A stretch of DNA of 64,000 bases from Defluviimonas salinarum (GCF_026013545.1 NZ_JAPDOG010000006.1:62001-126000), one strand, 5' to 3'. Counted from the stretch's first letter, positions 1 through 9,286 are shown. Notes: generated by a model from the sequence alone, not told the origin. Translations and numbers: made by a program.

Positions 1-33
1 CTTCAGCTCCATCTCGTTCCGCGGCGCGCTCAT
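1..33 (-). CDS. Start of an unidentified protein (truncated by window edge)
   Basis: An ATG at 33 on the minus strand opens a frame that runs off the window after 11 codons (MSAPRNEMELK). It lies 72 bases downstream of the stop of the 375-aa gene on the same strand, with a palindromic repeat copy between them, so it may be the third gene of that operon. Nothing can be said about function from 11 residues. Confidence 0.4.
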   Translation of the reverse strand, partial: MSAPRNEMELK

Positions 34-48
34 CGAAACCCCTTGTCC

Positions 49-110
49 TTCTTCATTGCCCAAATACCCCCGGGGGTGCGGGGGCGGCGCCCCCGCTTCG
101 CGGCTCATCC
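49..110 (+). repeat. Intergenic palindromic repeat, copy 1
   Basis: The head TTCTTCATTGC at 49-59 is followed by CAAATACCCCCGGGGG and then a GC-rich inverted repeat (GGGGGCGGCGCCCCC near 80-94). It is a compact member of a family seen seven times in the window: conserved head, CCCGGGGG core, variable hairpin, GGGGGC-AGC-GCCCCC tail. It lies between two minus-strand genes. Confidence 0.75.
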
Positions 111-1232
111 GTAGACGAGCACCCTGCCCTCCTTGCCGACCACGAACTTCCGAACGTCGCGGAACCCCGCAGGATCCTTCTCGGCCAAGACCTGGAAGGG
201 CCTTTGCGGCAGGATCAGCGACCGCGTCACCCGCGTCGCCCCGGTATCGACCCCGCGTCCGGCGAAGGGATCGAGCCGGAACACCTCCCGCTCGACCTCC
301 GAGAACCAGCCCTTCTCGACCTCGACCCGCTCGCTTTCCAGCTCCTCGACGGTCCAGGCGAGCGCCCAGTCCTCGCCTTTGGGTGACTTCGCCTCCTCCA
401 GCACCTCGCGAATCGGCCCGGTCTGGAGCGTGAACGCGCTCGAATACATCGGCCCGAGATGAAGCCGCCGCAGCCGCTTCGGATGCAGGTCGTCGAAATC
501 GGTGTCGAACCCCTTGGCGATGGTCAGGAGCTTCAGCCCCCCCACCGACTGCGCCATCAGATGCGCCTGCACGGCGGGCCAGCGCCGTTCATCAAGCGGC
601 AGCGCCTTCCGCCCGGAATCCACCACCTCCATCAGGTAGACGACCGGCACATTGAGCTGGCTGTCATAGGTGCCCCAATGCACGAGATACCCGCGCCGCC
701 CGCCGGTGACATCGGCGATCCATTCCGCCTTGGGATGCATCTGCGCGAAGTAGAGCCCGCCCCGCTGCAGCACCTCGTAATAGAGCCGCTGCGACAGCGC
801 ATATTGCAACCGCGTCGGCACCACCCGCTCGCCGACGATCTGGCGCACCATCTCGTCCTTGAGGCGGCCCGCATCGGCCATGCCCTCCAGATGCCGCGCC
901 GCTTGCGCCGCATCGTTCGCCATCGTCACCAGCTCCTGGTAGATCGGAAAGCCGCTTTCATGGAGGTCGATGGTCAGGTGCTTCTGCCCGATCCCCTCGA
1001 GCCGGCCCGAGACGAGATACTTGAGGCTCAGGGCCTTGAAGGTCGCGGCGATCGCGCGGACGTACGCGTCGAGCACGTCGCCATCCATCGCCGAGAAGCC
1101 CCGCTCCTTCTCCATCGCCTCGGCGACGCCGCCAAGAAGCCGGGTGATGCGCTCGAACTTCGCGAAGTAGCGCCGCGCGGCGAGATCGTCGTCGAGCGCC
1201 TTGTGGTCGGTGGTCAGGTCAAGCTCGGGCAC
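105..1232 (-). CDS. Conserved protein of unknown function (375 aa)
   Basis: I do not recognise this family. It is a soluble-looking, charged 375-aa protein with no signal peptide or membrane segment. The start is GTG at 1232, immediately after the TAA of the upstream coiled-coil gene (TAAGTG), which strongly implies translational coupling and a shared complex or pathway. The N-terminal half is helical in character and the C-terminal half is rich in aromatic and beta-prone residues. An antisense frame of more than 600 codons over this region is a GC-driven shadow. Function cannot be assigned; context suggests it works with the coiled-coil partner. Confidence 0.8.
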   Translation of the reverse strand: MPELDLTTDHKALDDDLAARRYFAKFERITRLLGGVAEAMEKERGFSAMDGDVLDAYVRAIAATFKALSLKYLVSGRLEGIGQKHLTIDLHESGFPIYQELVTMANDAAQAARHLEGMADAGRLKDEMVRQIVGERVVPTRLQYALSQRLYYEVLQRGGLYFAQMHPKAEWIADVTGGRRGYLVHWGTYDSQLNVPVVYLMEVVDSGRKALPLDERRWPAVQAHLMAQSVGGLKLLTIAKGFDTDFDDLHPKRLRRLHLGPMYSSAFTLQTGPIREVLEEAKSPKGEDWALAWTVEELESERVEVEKGWFSEVEREVFRLDPFAGRGVDTGATRVTRSLILPQRPFQVLAEKDPAGFRDVRKFVVGKEGRVLVYG

Positions 1233-2309
1233 TTAGCCACCATAAAGGTTCTTGTCATGCTTCTCGACAATCGCCGCGAAGCGCCGGGCGAAGCGCTCGT
1301 CGGCCTTGGCCTTCTGTTCCAGCACCTTGCGGGCAAAGACCATCTGGTCCTCGTGCTTCTCCAGCATTTCGGCCATCCGGGTGTTGGTCGCGACGCCGAT
1401 CCCGGCCATCGCCGCCTGCGCCTCCTGGTCGGTCTTCACCCCGATCTCGTTGATCTTGTGCGCCACGTCCTGCTGCTGGGCGGTCTTCAGCGACTTCGTC
1501 AGCGCGTCGTAGAGCACCACCCGCTGCTTGGTGTCGGTCTGCAGCTTGTTGATCAGCACCATCTGCGTCGCTGCCTGGTTCTGCAGGCTGTCGACCCAGG
1601 TCTTGCCCTTCTCGATGTAGCGCTCCAGCGTCTGGGATTTCGCGAGCTTCACCTGCTCGTCCTGCACCATCGCGTTGTAACGCTTGTTGAGCTCGGCGAG
1701 TTGGCTTTCGAGCTTGGTCCGCGCCGCCGCGTCCTGCTCGACGCTGATCGCGTTCTCGATCTTGATGATCTCGGGATCGAGCTTCTGGATATCGGCGCGC
1801 AGCGCCTCGAGCTCGCCCACCGTCACCTCGCGATCGCCGAGCGTCTCGGTCAGGTTCGCCTCGACCTTGTCCTTGTGCTGGTTCAGCACATTGAGCTGAC
1901 CCTCCAGCAATTTTACGATCACGTCGGACTTGCCGATGAGATCCTGCAGCTTGTCGTCGATCGAGGCCCCGCGCAGCCGCTCCTGCCGCATCGCCTCGGA
2001 CTTGCCCTTGGCGAAGATGCCAACGAAGCTTTCCCAACCGGTCTTCGAGCGCATCTCGTCGAAATCCCGCGAGAATCCAGCTGTCACGTCGTCGAGCCCC
2101 ATGATCAGCTCGGCGATGTTGGCGTTCATCACCTCGGCATGCTTGTGGACGTCGTCGAGCGTCGCGTTCTCGATGTCGATGGAGACATCGTCCCCCGCCT
2201 TCAGCTTCGACCGCGCGGTCTCGATCCGGCTCGTGAGCTCGGAAATCTTGGCCTGCGCCTCGGAAACCTGCTTCTGGCTCTCGCGGATCTGGGCATCGAA
2301 ATCTGACAT
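1233..2309 (-). CDS. Coiled-coil protein, distantly TelA-like
   Basis: This 358-aa protein is almost entirely helical, with long heptad-like stretches at residues 1-40 and about 110-300, rich in Q, E, K and A. It has no signal peptide or membrane segment. The arrangement (N-terminal coiled coil, then a region YIEKGKTWVDSLQNQAATQM and a second coiled coil) is loosely reminiscent of TelA/toxic-anion-resistance proteins, but I see no diagnostic motif, so that is only a guess. The start ATG at 2309 has GGGGAGC just upstream. It is the first gene of the operon with the 375-aa protein. Confidence 0.75.
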   Translation of the reverse strand: MSDFDAQIRESQKQVSEAQAKISELTSRIETARSKLKAGDDVSIDIENATLDDVHKHAEVMNANIAELIMGLDDVTAGFSRDFDEMRSKTGWESFVGIFAKGKSEAMRQERLRGASIDDKLQDLIGKSDVIVKLLEGQLNVLNQHKDKVEANLTETLGDREVTVGELEALRADIQKLDPEIIKIENAISVEQDAAARTKLESQLAELNKRYNAMVQDEQVKLAKSQTLERYIEKGKTWVDSLQNQAATQMVLINKLQTDTKQRVVLYDALTKSLKTAQQQDVAHKINEIGVKTDQEAQAAMAGIGVATNTRMAEMLEKHEDQMVFARKVLEQKAKADERFARRFAAIVEKHDKNLYGG

Positions 2310-2479
2310 GGACGCTCCCCGATGTTAATATCTTTTACAATGATGGGGATGCGCCAAGCGGTTGTCATCCCCCGGTTGTCGAAATCTTATCGCAAAAAGC
2401 TTGCCCCCCGTCATCCCGCAATCGCCGCCAACGCTTTTACCGTTGCGACCGAGGCGTGCGCGCGTTTAGCCTTCGCGCC

Positions 2480-3766
2480 ATGACCGCCGCCCTCGAGACC
2501 CGCATCGCCGCCGAGATCGCGGCCCGCCGCGAGGCGCTGATCGCCCTCACGCAGGACCTGATCCGCATCCCGACGCTCAACCCGCCGGGGCGGAACTACC
2601 GCGCGATCTGCGACTACCTCGCCGCGCGTCTCGAAGCCGCGGGCTTCACGGTCGAACTGATCCGCGCCGAGGGCGCGCTCGGCGACAGCGACGTCCATCC
2701 GCGCTGGAACCTCGTCGCGCGGACCGAGGGCACGCGCCCAGGCGACTGCGTGCATTTCAACTCGCACCACGACGTCGTCGAGGTCGGCCACGGCTGGAGC
2801 CGCGACCCGTTCGGGGCCGAGATCGAGGACGGCCGCATCTACGGCCGCGGCGCCTGCGACATGAAGGGCGGCCTCGCCGCCAGCGTGATCGCCGCCGAGG
2901 CCTTCCTCGCCGCCTGCCCCGATTTCGCCGGCGCGATCGAGATCAGCGCCACGGCGGACGAGGAATCGGGCGGCTTCGGCGGCGTCGCCTACCTTGCCGA
3001 ACAGGGCCGCTTCGACCCCGAACGCGTCCAGCACGTCATCATCCCAGAGCCCCTGCACAAGGACCGGATCTGCCTCGGCCACAGGGGCGTCTGGTGGGCC
3101 GAGATCGAGACGAAGGGCCGCATCGCCCACGGCTCGATGCCCTTCCTCGGCGACTGCGCGGTGCGCCACATGGGCGCGGTCCTCGCCGAGATGGAGGCGA
3201 CGCTCTTTCCGCTCCTCGCCACCAGGCGCACCGACATGCCGGTGGTCCCCGAGGGCGCGAAACAGTCGACGCTCAACATCAACGCGATCCACGGCGGCGC
3301 GGCGGAACCTGACGACGATTACACCGGCCTGCCCGCGCCCTGCGTCCCCGACCGCTGCCGCATCACCATCGACCGGCGCTACCTGATCGAGGAGGATCTT
3401 TCGGAGGTGAAGCGCGAGGTCACCGGGATGCTCGAGCGGATCAAGACGGCGCGGCCCTCCTTCGACTACGAGATCCGCGACCTCTTCGACGTGCGCCCGA
3501 CGATGACCGACCGCGACGCGCCGATTGTCCGCACCACCGCCGCCGCGATCGAGAAGGTCCTGGGCCGAGAGGCGGCTTTCGTCGTCTCTCCCGGCACCTA
3601 TGACCAGAAGCACATCGACCGGATCGGCCGGCTGAAGAACTGCATCGCCTACGGGCCCGGCGTCCTCGACCTCGCGCACCAGCCCGACGAATGGGTCGGC
3701 ATCGCCGACATGGAGGACAGCGCCCGGGTAATGGCGCTGGTCCTCGCCGAGCTCCTCGCCGCCTGA
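2480..3766 (+). CDS. M20 family deacylase (ArgE/DapE-type)
   Basis: A 428-aa zinc-dependent hydrolase of the acetylornithine deacetylase/succinyl-diaminopimelate desuccinylase family, which removes an acyl group from an amino compound in the cytoplasm. Visible metal-site motifs are FNSHHDVV (His96/His97, Asp98), GRGACDMKGG (Asp127), TADEESGG (Glu161-Glu162, catalytic base and metal ligand) and a late SPGTYDQKHI with the C-terminal His. ATG at 2480 is chosen over a GTG 24 bases upstream because the family N-terminus begins there. The gene stands alone and converges on panC, so the substrate (acetylornithine, formylamino acid or other) cannot be fixed. Confidence 0.85.
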   Translation: MTAALETRIAAEIAARREALIALTQDLIRIPTLNPPGRNYRAICDYLAARLEAAGFTVELIRAEGALGDSDVHPRWNLVARTEGTRPGDCVHFNSHHDVVEVGHGWSRDPFGAEIEDGRIYGRGACDMKGGLAASVIAAEAFLAACPDFAGAIEISATADEESGGFGGVAYLAEQGRFDPERVQHVIIPEPLHKDRICLGHRGVWWAEIETKGRIAHGSMPFLGDCAVRHMGAVLAEMEATLFPLLATRRTDMPVVPEGAKQSTLNINAIHGGAAEPDDDYTGLPAPCVPDRCRITIDRRYLIEEDLSEVKREVTGMLERIKTARPSFDYEIRDLFDVRPTMTDRDAPIVRTTAAAIEKVLGREAAFVVSPGTYDQKHIDRIGRLKNCIAYGPGVLDLAHQPDEWVGIADMEDSARVMALVLAELLAA

Positions 3767-3779
3767 ATCCGCCACCGGC

Positions 3780-3868
3780 TTCTTCGTTGCGAAAATACCC
3801 CGGGGGTCGTCCATTGGTGCGCCATTGGTTCGAGAACCAACGGACGACGGGGCAGCGCCCCCGCCGGG
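3780..3868 (+). repeat. Intergenic palindromic repeat, copy 2
   Basis: TTCTTCGTTGC at 3780-3790, AAAATACCCCGGGGG, then a hairpin GTCGTCC(3806-3812)...GGACGAC(3842-3848), then a GGGGCAGCGCCCCC tail. Compared with copy 3 the hairpin carries an 11-base internal duplication (ATTGG TGCGCC ATTGG). It lies between convergent genes (M20 deacylase and panC) and may serve as a bidirectional terminator. Confidence 0.8.
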
Positions 3869-3896
3869 TCCGGGGCGTCAGCCCCGGAAACCCGTC

Positions 3897-4739
3897 TCAG
3901 GGCGCGACGGCGATATTGTCGATGAGCCGCACCGGCCCGAGCCAGGCCGCCGCCAGAAGCCGCGCCGGCCGGTCGAGACGGTCGAGCGGCGCGAGCCCCT
4001 CGGCCTCGCGCAGCTCGAGATACTCGACCTCGGCGAAACCGGCCGCCACGACCGCGTCCCGCGCGGTCGCGAGCGCGGCCGGAACCGGCGCGCCGCCCCG
4101 GATCGCCGCCGCCGCCGCCGCCATCGCATTATGGAGCGCCGGCGCGACCGCGCGTTCCTCGGCAGAAAGACGCAGGTTGCGCGACGACATCGCGAGCCCG
4201 TCCGCCTCGCGCCGGGTCGCGCAGCCGGTGATCGTGGCGGGGATGTTGAGGTCGCGCACGAGGCGGCGCACGATCTGCAGCTGCTGCCAGTCCTTCTCGC
4301 CGAAATAGGCCCGGTCGGCCCCGGTCATCATCAGGAGCTTGGTCACCACCGTCGCCACGCCGTCGAAATGGCCGGGCCGGAAGGTGCCCTCCAGATCGGT
4401 GCTGAGGCCCGACACGCCGACCGTGGTGGCGAAGCCATCGGGATAAACCACTTCGGGCGCGGGCGCGAACAGGAGGTCGACGCCCGCCTCCATCAGCATC
4501 GCCGCGTCGCGGTCCTCGGTGCGGGGATACTTGGCCAGGTCCTCGGCATTGTTGAACTGCATCGGGTTGACGAAGACGGTCGCGATCACCCGGTCGGTGC
4601 CCGCCTTCGCTGCGGCGACGAGGCTCAGATGCCCCTCATGCAGCGCCCCCATCGTTGGCACCACGCCGACGCTCTGACCCGCCCGCTTCCAGCCCGCGAC
4701 CACGCTGCGCAGGCCCTTGACGTCACGCAGGGTTCTCAT
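3897..4739 (-). CDS. panC: Pantoate--beta-alanine ligase
   Basis: Cytoplasmic enzyme joining pantoate and beta-alanine with ATP to make pantothenate (vitamin B5). The 280-aa length is typical. The nucleotidyl-transfer HIGH-type motif is seen in [16 protein letters not shown] near residue 30, with [14 protein letters not shown] and the KMSK-like [10 protein letters not shown] further on. ATG at 4739 overlaps the panB stop (ATGA), so the two are translationally coupled. An in-frame extension upstream inside panB is not credible. Confidence 0.96.
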   Translation of the reverse strand: MRTLRDVKGLRSVVAGWKRAGQSVGVVPTMGALHEGHLSLVAAAKAGTDRVIATVFVNPMQFNNAEDLAKYPRTEDRDAAMLMEAGVDLLFAPAPEVVYPDGFATTVGVSGLSTDLEGTFRPGHFDGVATVVTKLLMMTGADRAYFGEKDWQQLQIVRRLVRDLNIPATITGCATRREADGLAMSSRNLRLSAEERAVAPALHNAMAAAAAAIRGGAPVPAALATARDAVVAAGFAEVEYLELREAEGLAPLDRLDRPARLLAAAWLGPVRLIDNIAVAP

Positions 4740-5563
4740 TTGCGCACGGGCTCCTCGCCGAAGACGTGTTCGGGCGCCGGGAAGGTCCGCGCCCGCACCT
4801 CGGCCGCATAGGCGGCGATGGCGCGGTCGGCCTCCTGCCCGAGCTCGGCATAGCGCTTGACGAACTTCGGCCGGAACGCGGTGAAGAGGCCGAGCATGTC
4901 GTCGACCACCAGCACCTGGCCGTCGCAATCGGCCGAGGCGCCGATGCCGATCGTCGGCACCGCGACCGCCCCGGTGATCTCGCGCGCGAGCGCGTCCGGC
5001 ACTTTTTCCAGCACGACCGCGAAGGCCCCGGCCTCGACCACGGCGGCCGCGTCGCGGCGGATGCGGTCGGCGTCCTCGCCCCGGCCCTGCACCCGGTAGC
5101 CGCCGAGCGTGTTCACCGCCTGCGGCGTCAGCCCGACATGACCCATGACCGGGATGCCGCGCCGGGTCAGGAACGCGATGGTCCCGGCCATGTGCTCGCC
5201 GCCCTCAAGCTTCACCGCCGCCGCGCCGGTCTCGGACATGAGCCGCGCGGCATTGCGGAACGCCTGATCGGGGCTCTCCTCGTAGGACCCGAACGGCATG
5301 TCGATGACCATCATCGCGCGCGACAGCCCGCGCGCCACCGCCTGGCCGTGGAGCACCATCATCTCCATCGTCACATGAAGCGTCGAGGGCAGGCCGTGGA
5401 GCACCATGCCGACGCTGTCGCCAACGAGAACGATGTCGCAATGCGGATCGACGAGCCGCGCCACCGGCGTCGTGTAGGCGGTCAGAACGACCAGCGGCGT
5501 GCCGCCCTTGCGGGCGCGGATATCGGGCGGAACCGGCCGCCGTATCTCGGTCGTGGCGCTCAT
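4736..5563 (-). CDS. panB: 3-methyl-2-oxobutanoate hydroxymethyltransferase
   Basis: Converts ketoisovalerate plus methylene-tetrahydrofolate into ketopantoate, the first committed step of pantothenate synthesis. The 275-aa TIM-barrel protein shows [31 protein letters not shown] (metal and substrate site), [37 protein letters not shown] and [20 protein letters not shown], all family hallmarks. It is the first gene of a panB-panC operon with a 4-base overlap. Start ATG at 5563 is preceded by GGGAGGATGG. Confidence 0.97.
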   Translation of the reverse strand: MSATTEIRRPVPPDIRARKGGTPLVVLTAYTTPVARLVDPHCDIVLVGDSVGMVLHGLPSTLHVTMEMMVLHGQAVARGLSRAMMVIDMPFGSYEESPDQAFRNAARLMSETGAAAVKLEGGEHMAGTIAFLTRRGIPVMGHVGLTPQAVNTLGGYRVQGRGEDADRIRRDAAAVVEAGAFAVVLEKVPDALAREITGAVAVPTIGIGASADCDGQVLVVDDMLGLFTAFRPKFVKRYAELGQEADRAIAAYAAEVRARTFPAPEHVFGEEPVRK

Positions 5564-5728
5564 CCGTCCATCCTCCCTTCCTGTCGCTGGTTCTTTTTAG
5601 CTGCACCGCAGCATCGTTTCCAGCTTTCTCTTCGATCGCCCGCCCCGCGCTTGATCGGAATGGGAAACCGGCCAAAGATACTGCCAAAGAACCGGCCGCG
5701 CCATGCGGATCACACGGGAGGAGAGAAG

Positions 5729-7201
5729 ATGCTCGACCGGCTGATGAGGAGCGCCGCCGCGCTCGCGCTGATGGGTGGCGCCGCACTCGCGGCAGAGGAC
5801 TCGATCACGATCGGCATGGTGCTGGAGCCGCCCGGGCTCGACCCGACGGCAGGCGCCGCGGCGGCGATCGACGAGGTGGTCTATGCCAATGTCTTCGAGG
5901 GGCTCACCCGCTTCGGCCCGGACGGATCGGTGCGGCCCGCCCTGGCCGAAAGCTGGGACGTGGCCGAGGACGGCAAGGTCTACACATTCCATCTGCGGAC
6001 CGGCGTGACCTTCCACGACGGCACGGCGATGGACGGCGAGGACGTGAAGTTCTCGCTCGACCGCGCCCGGGCCGAGGACAGCGCCAATGCGCAAAAGGCG
6101 CTCTTCGCCGGGATCGAAAGCGTCGAAGTTACGGACCCGCAGACCGTGAAGGTCACGCTGACCGCGCCGGACGGCAACTTCCCCTTCAACATGGCCTGGG
6201 GCGACGCGGTGATCGTCGCGCCGGAAACGATCGCCGATGCGGCGACACATCCGGTCGGCACCGGCCCCTTCCGTTTCACGGGCTGGACCCAGGGCGACCG
6301 GGTGGAGATCGAGCGCAACCCCGACTACTGGGGTGAACCCGTGGCGATTACGAAGGCCACCTTCCGCTTCATCTCCGACCCGACGGCGGCCTTCGCCGCG
6401 ATGATGGCGGGCGATGTCGACGCCTTCCCGAACTTCCCCGCGCCGGAGACGCTCGCCCAGCTCGCCGCCGATCCGCGCTTCAAGGTCATCGTCGGCTCCA
6501 CCGAGGGCGAGACGATCCTTGCCATGAACAACAGGCAGCCGCCCTTGGACGACGTGCGCGTGCGCGAGGCGATCGCCCATGCGATCAACCGGCAGGAGAT
6601 CATCGACGGTGCGATGTTCGGCTATGGCACGCCGATCGGGACGCATTTCGCGCCGCACAATCCCGACTATGTCGACCTGACATCGATTTCGGCCTACGAC
6701 CCGGAGAAGTCGAAGACGCTTCTCGCCGAGGCAGGTGTCGCGGACCTCAAGCTCCGCCTCGCCCTGCCGCCGCCGACCTACGCGCGCCGTGGCGGCGAGA
6801 TCGTCGCGGCCCAGCTCGCCGCGGTGGGGATCCAGACCGAGATCACCAATGTCGAATGGGCGCAGTGGCTGGAACAGGTCTTCAAGGGCAAGGATTTCGA
6901 CCTCACCATCGTCAGCCATACCGAGCCCGCCGACATCAACATCTACGCACGGCCCGATTACTACTTCCAGTACGCGAGGCCGGACTTCGTCGCGCTGATG
7001 GACCGGCTCACGCTCACGACCGATACAAGCGACCGCTCGGCGATCCTGAAGGAAGCGCAGGAGATGATCGCCAGGGACCATGTCAACGGCTATCTCTTCC
7101 AGCTCGCCAAGACCGGCGTCGCGGACGCGAGGATCGAGGGCCTGTGGGAAAACTCGCCCACCCAGGCCAACGACCTCACGGCGGTGCGCTGGACCGAGTG
7201 A
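5729..7201 (+). CDS. ABC transporter substrate-binding protein (family 5, DppA/OppA type)
   Basis: A 490-aa periplasmic solute receptor of the oligopeptide/dipeptide/nickel class. A Sec signal peptide spans about residues 1-21 (AAALALMGGAALAA). Family motifs include TIGMVLEPPGLDPTAG, YANVFEGLTRFGPDGSVRPA, LAESWDVAEDGKVYTFHLR, the DG-rich VTFHDGTAMDGEDVKFSLDR and GTGPFRFTGW. The start at 5729 has a strong GGGAGGAGAG. No permease or ATPase gene is adjacent. The matching permease/ATPase operon without a receptor lies 6 kb downstream (13054-16402) and could be its partner (inference). Substrate unknown. Confidence 0.9.
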   Translation: MLDRLMRSAAALALMGGAALAAEDSITIGMVLEPPGLDPTAGAAAAIDEVVYANVFEGLTRFGPDGSVRPALAESWDVAEDGKVYTFHLRTGVTFHDGTAMDGEDVKFSLDRARAEDSANAQKALFAGIESVEVTDPQTVKVTLTAPDGNFPFNMAWGDAVIVAPETIADAATHPVGTGPFRFTGWTQGDRVEIERNPDYWGEPVAITKATFRFISDPTAAFAAMMAGDVDAFPNFPAPETLAQLAADPRFKVIVGSTEGETILAMNNRQPPLDDVRVREAIAHAINRQEIIDGAMFGYGTPIGTHFAPHNPDYVDLTSISAYDPEKSKTLLAEAGVADLKLRLALPPPTYARRGGEIVAAQLAAVGIQTEITNVEWAQWLEQVFKGKDFDLTIVSHTEPADINIYARPDYYFQYARPDFVALMDRLTLTTDTSDRSAILKEAQEMIARDHVNGYLFQLAKTGVADARIEGLWENSPTQANDLTAVRWTE

Positions 7202-7314
7202 GCGGGGTGCCCGCCTGCTCACCGTGACGGGCGCGCGCGACAGAAGCCGTTTGACAAAGGCAGGCGGAACCGGGAGAGAAATCCACAGGTTTCCAACAGC
7301 GACAGGATGCTCCG

Positions 7315-7656
7315 ATGCCCAATTTCCTCCGCCTCACCGCCTCGGCCGCCGAACCCGAATACGACGCCCCGCCCGCCGACAAGCTGATCTCGGGCGACCC
7401 GCAATTCACCACCTGGAACGTCGAGGACCGCGACGGGCTCTATTGCGGCATCTGGCAGGCGACGCCGGGCAAGTGGCGCATCGCCTATGAGGAGTGGGAA
7501 TATGTCCATATCCTCGAGGGACGTTCTGTGATCACCGCCGATGACGGGACCGAGCACCACCTCGCGGCCGGCGACAGCTTCATCCTGCGCCCGGGCTTCA
7601 CCGGCACCTGGGAAGTGCTGGAGACGCTCCGGAAGGAATACGTCATCCTGTCCTGA
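7315..7656 (+). CDS. Small cupin protein (Cupin_3/DUF861 type)
   Basis: A single-domain cupin of 113 aa. The core reads GKWRIAYEEWEYVHILEGRS, then a glycine-containing turn, HHLAAGDSFILRPGFTGTWEV and a final strand YVILS. This matches the Cupin_3 layout, in which the first motif has E/W rather than two histidines. Such proteins are often of unknown enzymatic role. The start ATG has AGGATG eight bases upstream. It converges on the L,D-transpeptidase with a hairpin between the stop codons. Confidence 0.8.
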   Translation: MPNFLRLTASAAEPEYDAPPADKLISGDPQFTTWNVEDRDGLYCGIWQATPGKWRIAYEEWEYVHILEGRSVITADDGTEHHLAAGDSFILRPGFTGTWEVLETLRKEYVILS

Positions 7657-7675
7657 CCGCTTGCGGCCGGTCAGG
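7652..7675. terminator. Bidirectional hairpin between convergent genes
   Basis: CCTGACCG (7652-7659) and CGGTCAGG (7668-7675) form a perfect 8-bp stem with an 8-base loop. The stop codons of both converging genes lie within the two arms. T-tracts are poor on either strand, so efficiency is uncertain. Confidence 0.5.
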
Positions 7676-8477
7676 ATCCGATGTCGATCCCGACCGGCAG
7701 AACCGCGGTCGCACCGTAGATCGTCTCGGGCGAGACGATCGTCGGCGGCAGCTCGCGCCCGCGCGGGCTGTAGCCGGGGCCGACGAGCCGGAGCGAGTCC
7801 TCGTAGGTCCGCACGTTCACCGTGGTCGGGACCGACACCCGGTTGTAGAGGTCGATGATGTCCTGGTTGAAGAGCCGGATGCAGCCGGCCGACCCGGAAT
7901 TGCCGATCGAGCCGAGGTCGTTGGTTCCGTGGATCCGGAAATGGGTGTCGCGCTTGCCACGGTAAAGGTAGAGCGCCCGCGCGCCGAGCGGGCTGGCAAG
8001 CCCCCCCGGCACTCCATTACGGAACGCGCCATAAACCTCGGGCTGGGTGCGGAGCATGTTCGCCGTCGGCTGCCAGCCCGGCCATTCCTTCTTCTGGCGG
8101 ACGACCGTCGTTCCCTTCATGCTGAGGCCGGCCCGGCCGACCGCGATCGGGTAGCGCCAGGCGGTGCCGTCGCTCAGGATGTAGTAGAGGAACTTGGCGT
8201 GGGGATCGATCTCGATCGTTCCCGGCGCCTCGCGGCCCTCGTAGTAGACGAGCTGCCGGCGGTTCGGCCAGTCGAGGTAGCGCGGCGGCACCGGCGGCAG
8301 CAGGTAACCGTTGTCCGGCAGCGCCTCGTAGCCTTCGACCGGGGTGAAGCCGTAGTTCCGGCTGCCGTCGCCCGAGGCCTCAGAAAAGACCTCGTCCGAG
8401 CTACTGGCACAGGCCGACAGAATGGTGCTCCCCGCAAGCGCCAGGAACGAGCGGCGGGTCGGAATGAAATCTCGCAT
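7671..8477 (-). CDS. L,D-transpeptidase (YkuD), Tat/lipoprotein-type export signal
   Basis: Cross-links or modifies peptidoglycan in the periplasm. The 268-aa protein starts with a twin-arginine-like motif (TRRSFLALAG) and a lipobox-like LSAC around residue 23, so it is probably exported and membrane-anchored. The YkuD domain occupies the C-terminal half, with the catalytic block RIHGTNDLGSIG and NSGSAGCIRLFNQD (His and the nucleophilic Cys). The SAGC instead of SHGC variant occurs in alphaproteobacterial members. It stands alone, downstream of the HD gene on the same strand. Confidence 0.92.
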   Translation of the reverse strand: MRDFIPTRRSFLALAGSTILSACASSSDEVFSEASGDGSRNYGFTPVEGYEALPDNGYLLPPVPPRYLDWPNRRQLVYYEGREAPGTIEIDPHAKFLYYILSDGTAWRYPIAVGRAGLSMKGTTVVRQKKEWPGWQPTANMLRTQPEVYGAFRNGVPGGLASPLGARALYLYRGKRDTHFRIHGTNDLGSIGNSGSAGCIRLFNQDIIDLYNRVSVPTTVNVRTYEDSLRLVGPGYSPRGRELPPTIVSPETIYGATAVLPVGIDIGS

Positions 8478-8520
8478 CAGGTATCCAATATCGCGTTTCT
8501 TGGCCTAACCCTAACATCGA

Positions 8521-8544
8521 AAACGGCTTTTGCAAAAGCCCGTT
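8521..8544 (-). terminator. Candidate terminator of the HD gene
   Basis: GGCTTTTGCAAAAGCC (8525-8540) is a perfect 16-base palindrome. With flanking AACGG/CCGTT and one bulged G it gives a longer minus-strand stem ending in GTTTTCG, just after the HD gene. It could instead be an operator for the L,D-transpeptidase gene, whose start lies 48 bases away. Confidence 0.45.
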
Positions 8545-8611
8545 GATCCGCAGGCCAGCGACCCGTGTCCGTTCGGCGCCACCGCTCCGGCACCGGGCGC
8601 GCTGCCCTTGT

Positions 8612-9145
8612 TCACGAACCGAAGGTCCGGCGTGCCGCCGCGACGGCCGCGAGGAACTCGACCTGCGCGGCCTCCGGCGCCTCCGGCAGCGCCGCCACGA
8701 CGGCTTCGGCCCAGTCGACATAGGCGCAGCAGCGGTCTAGGCTCCAGCCCACGGGCCGCGAGGCCGCGACGGAGCGGACGTTCGAAGTCTTGTCGCCGAG
8801 CTTCACCAGCGCCGCGCGCGGCGACTTCGATGCGGCATGGACGATCTGCAGCCGCTTGCGCTCGGCCTTCGCCAGCGCCTTGTCATCGGTCAGCTCGGCG
8901 ACGACCGCAGCCACCGCCGCACCGAAGACCCGCGCGATGTCGCGCGCTGTCACGCCGTCGCAATCCTCGACGGTATCGTGCAGCCAGGCCGCGGCGAGCG
9001 CGATCTCGTCGCCGCCGTGACGCCGCACGAAGCCCGCGACCTCCTCGAGATTAATGACATAGGGCTCGGACGAGGCGCCCTTGCGGGTCTGGCCCGCGTG
9101 GGCCTGCCGGGCGAAAGCCTCGGCACGGGTAATCAGATCGGGCAA
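8612..9145 (-). CDS. HD-domain phosphohydrolase ((p)ppGpp hydrolase-like)
   Basis: A 177-aa stand-alone HD protein resembling the hydrolase half of RelA/SpoT (MESH1-like). Visible are the N-terminal AFARQAHAGQTRKG, YVINLEEVA, the HD dyad in AAAWLHDTVEDC, and LVKLGDKTSNVR, where the Asp is a metal ligand. No synthetase or ACT domain is present. I choose a TTG start at 9145 because AGGAGG sits five bases upstream; longer versions lack a ribosome site. It probably hydrolyses guanosine polyphosphates or a related nucleotide, but this is inferred from family only. Confidence 0.8.
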   Translation of the reverse strand: MPDLITRAEAFARQAHAGQTRKGASSEPYVINLEEVAGFVRRHGGDEIALAAAWLHDTVEDCDGVTARDIARVFGAAVAAVVAELTDDKALAKAERKRLQIVHAASKSPRAALVKLGDKTSNVRSVAASRPVGWSLDRCCAYVDWAEAVVAALPEAPEAAQVEFLAAVAAARRTFGS

Positions 9146-9220
9146 GAATACCTCCTGGAGTCGACGCAGGCCGCCATCGCACCATCGGTGCGGTGCGCAA
9201 GAGCGTTGCGATGAAAGGAA

Positions 9221-9251
9221 AAGGTGGCGCACCGTCGCCGGCCGCCACCTT
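9221..9251 (-). terminator. Rho-independent terminator of the creatinase gene
   Basis: AAGGTGGC (9221-9228) pairs with GCCACCTT (9244-9251). On the minus strand the stem runs into TTTTCCTTTC. It sits 36 bases after the creatinase stop codon. Confidence 0.65.
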
Positions 9252-9286
9252 CCACTCTAACCCGTCGCGTCACGCCGTCAAGCGGC

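Noticed and set aside
459-2306. A 615-codon open frame on the plus strand opposite the first operon
   Set aside because: It lies wholly antisense to two well-supported coupled genes, has no ribosome site or recognisable domain, and is rich in R, L, H and D as expected of a GC-rich coding shadow.
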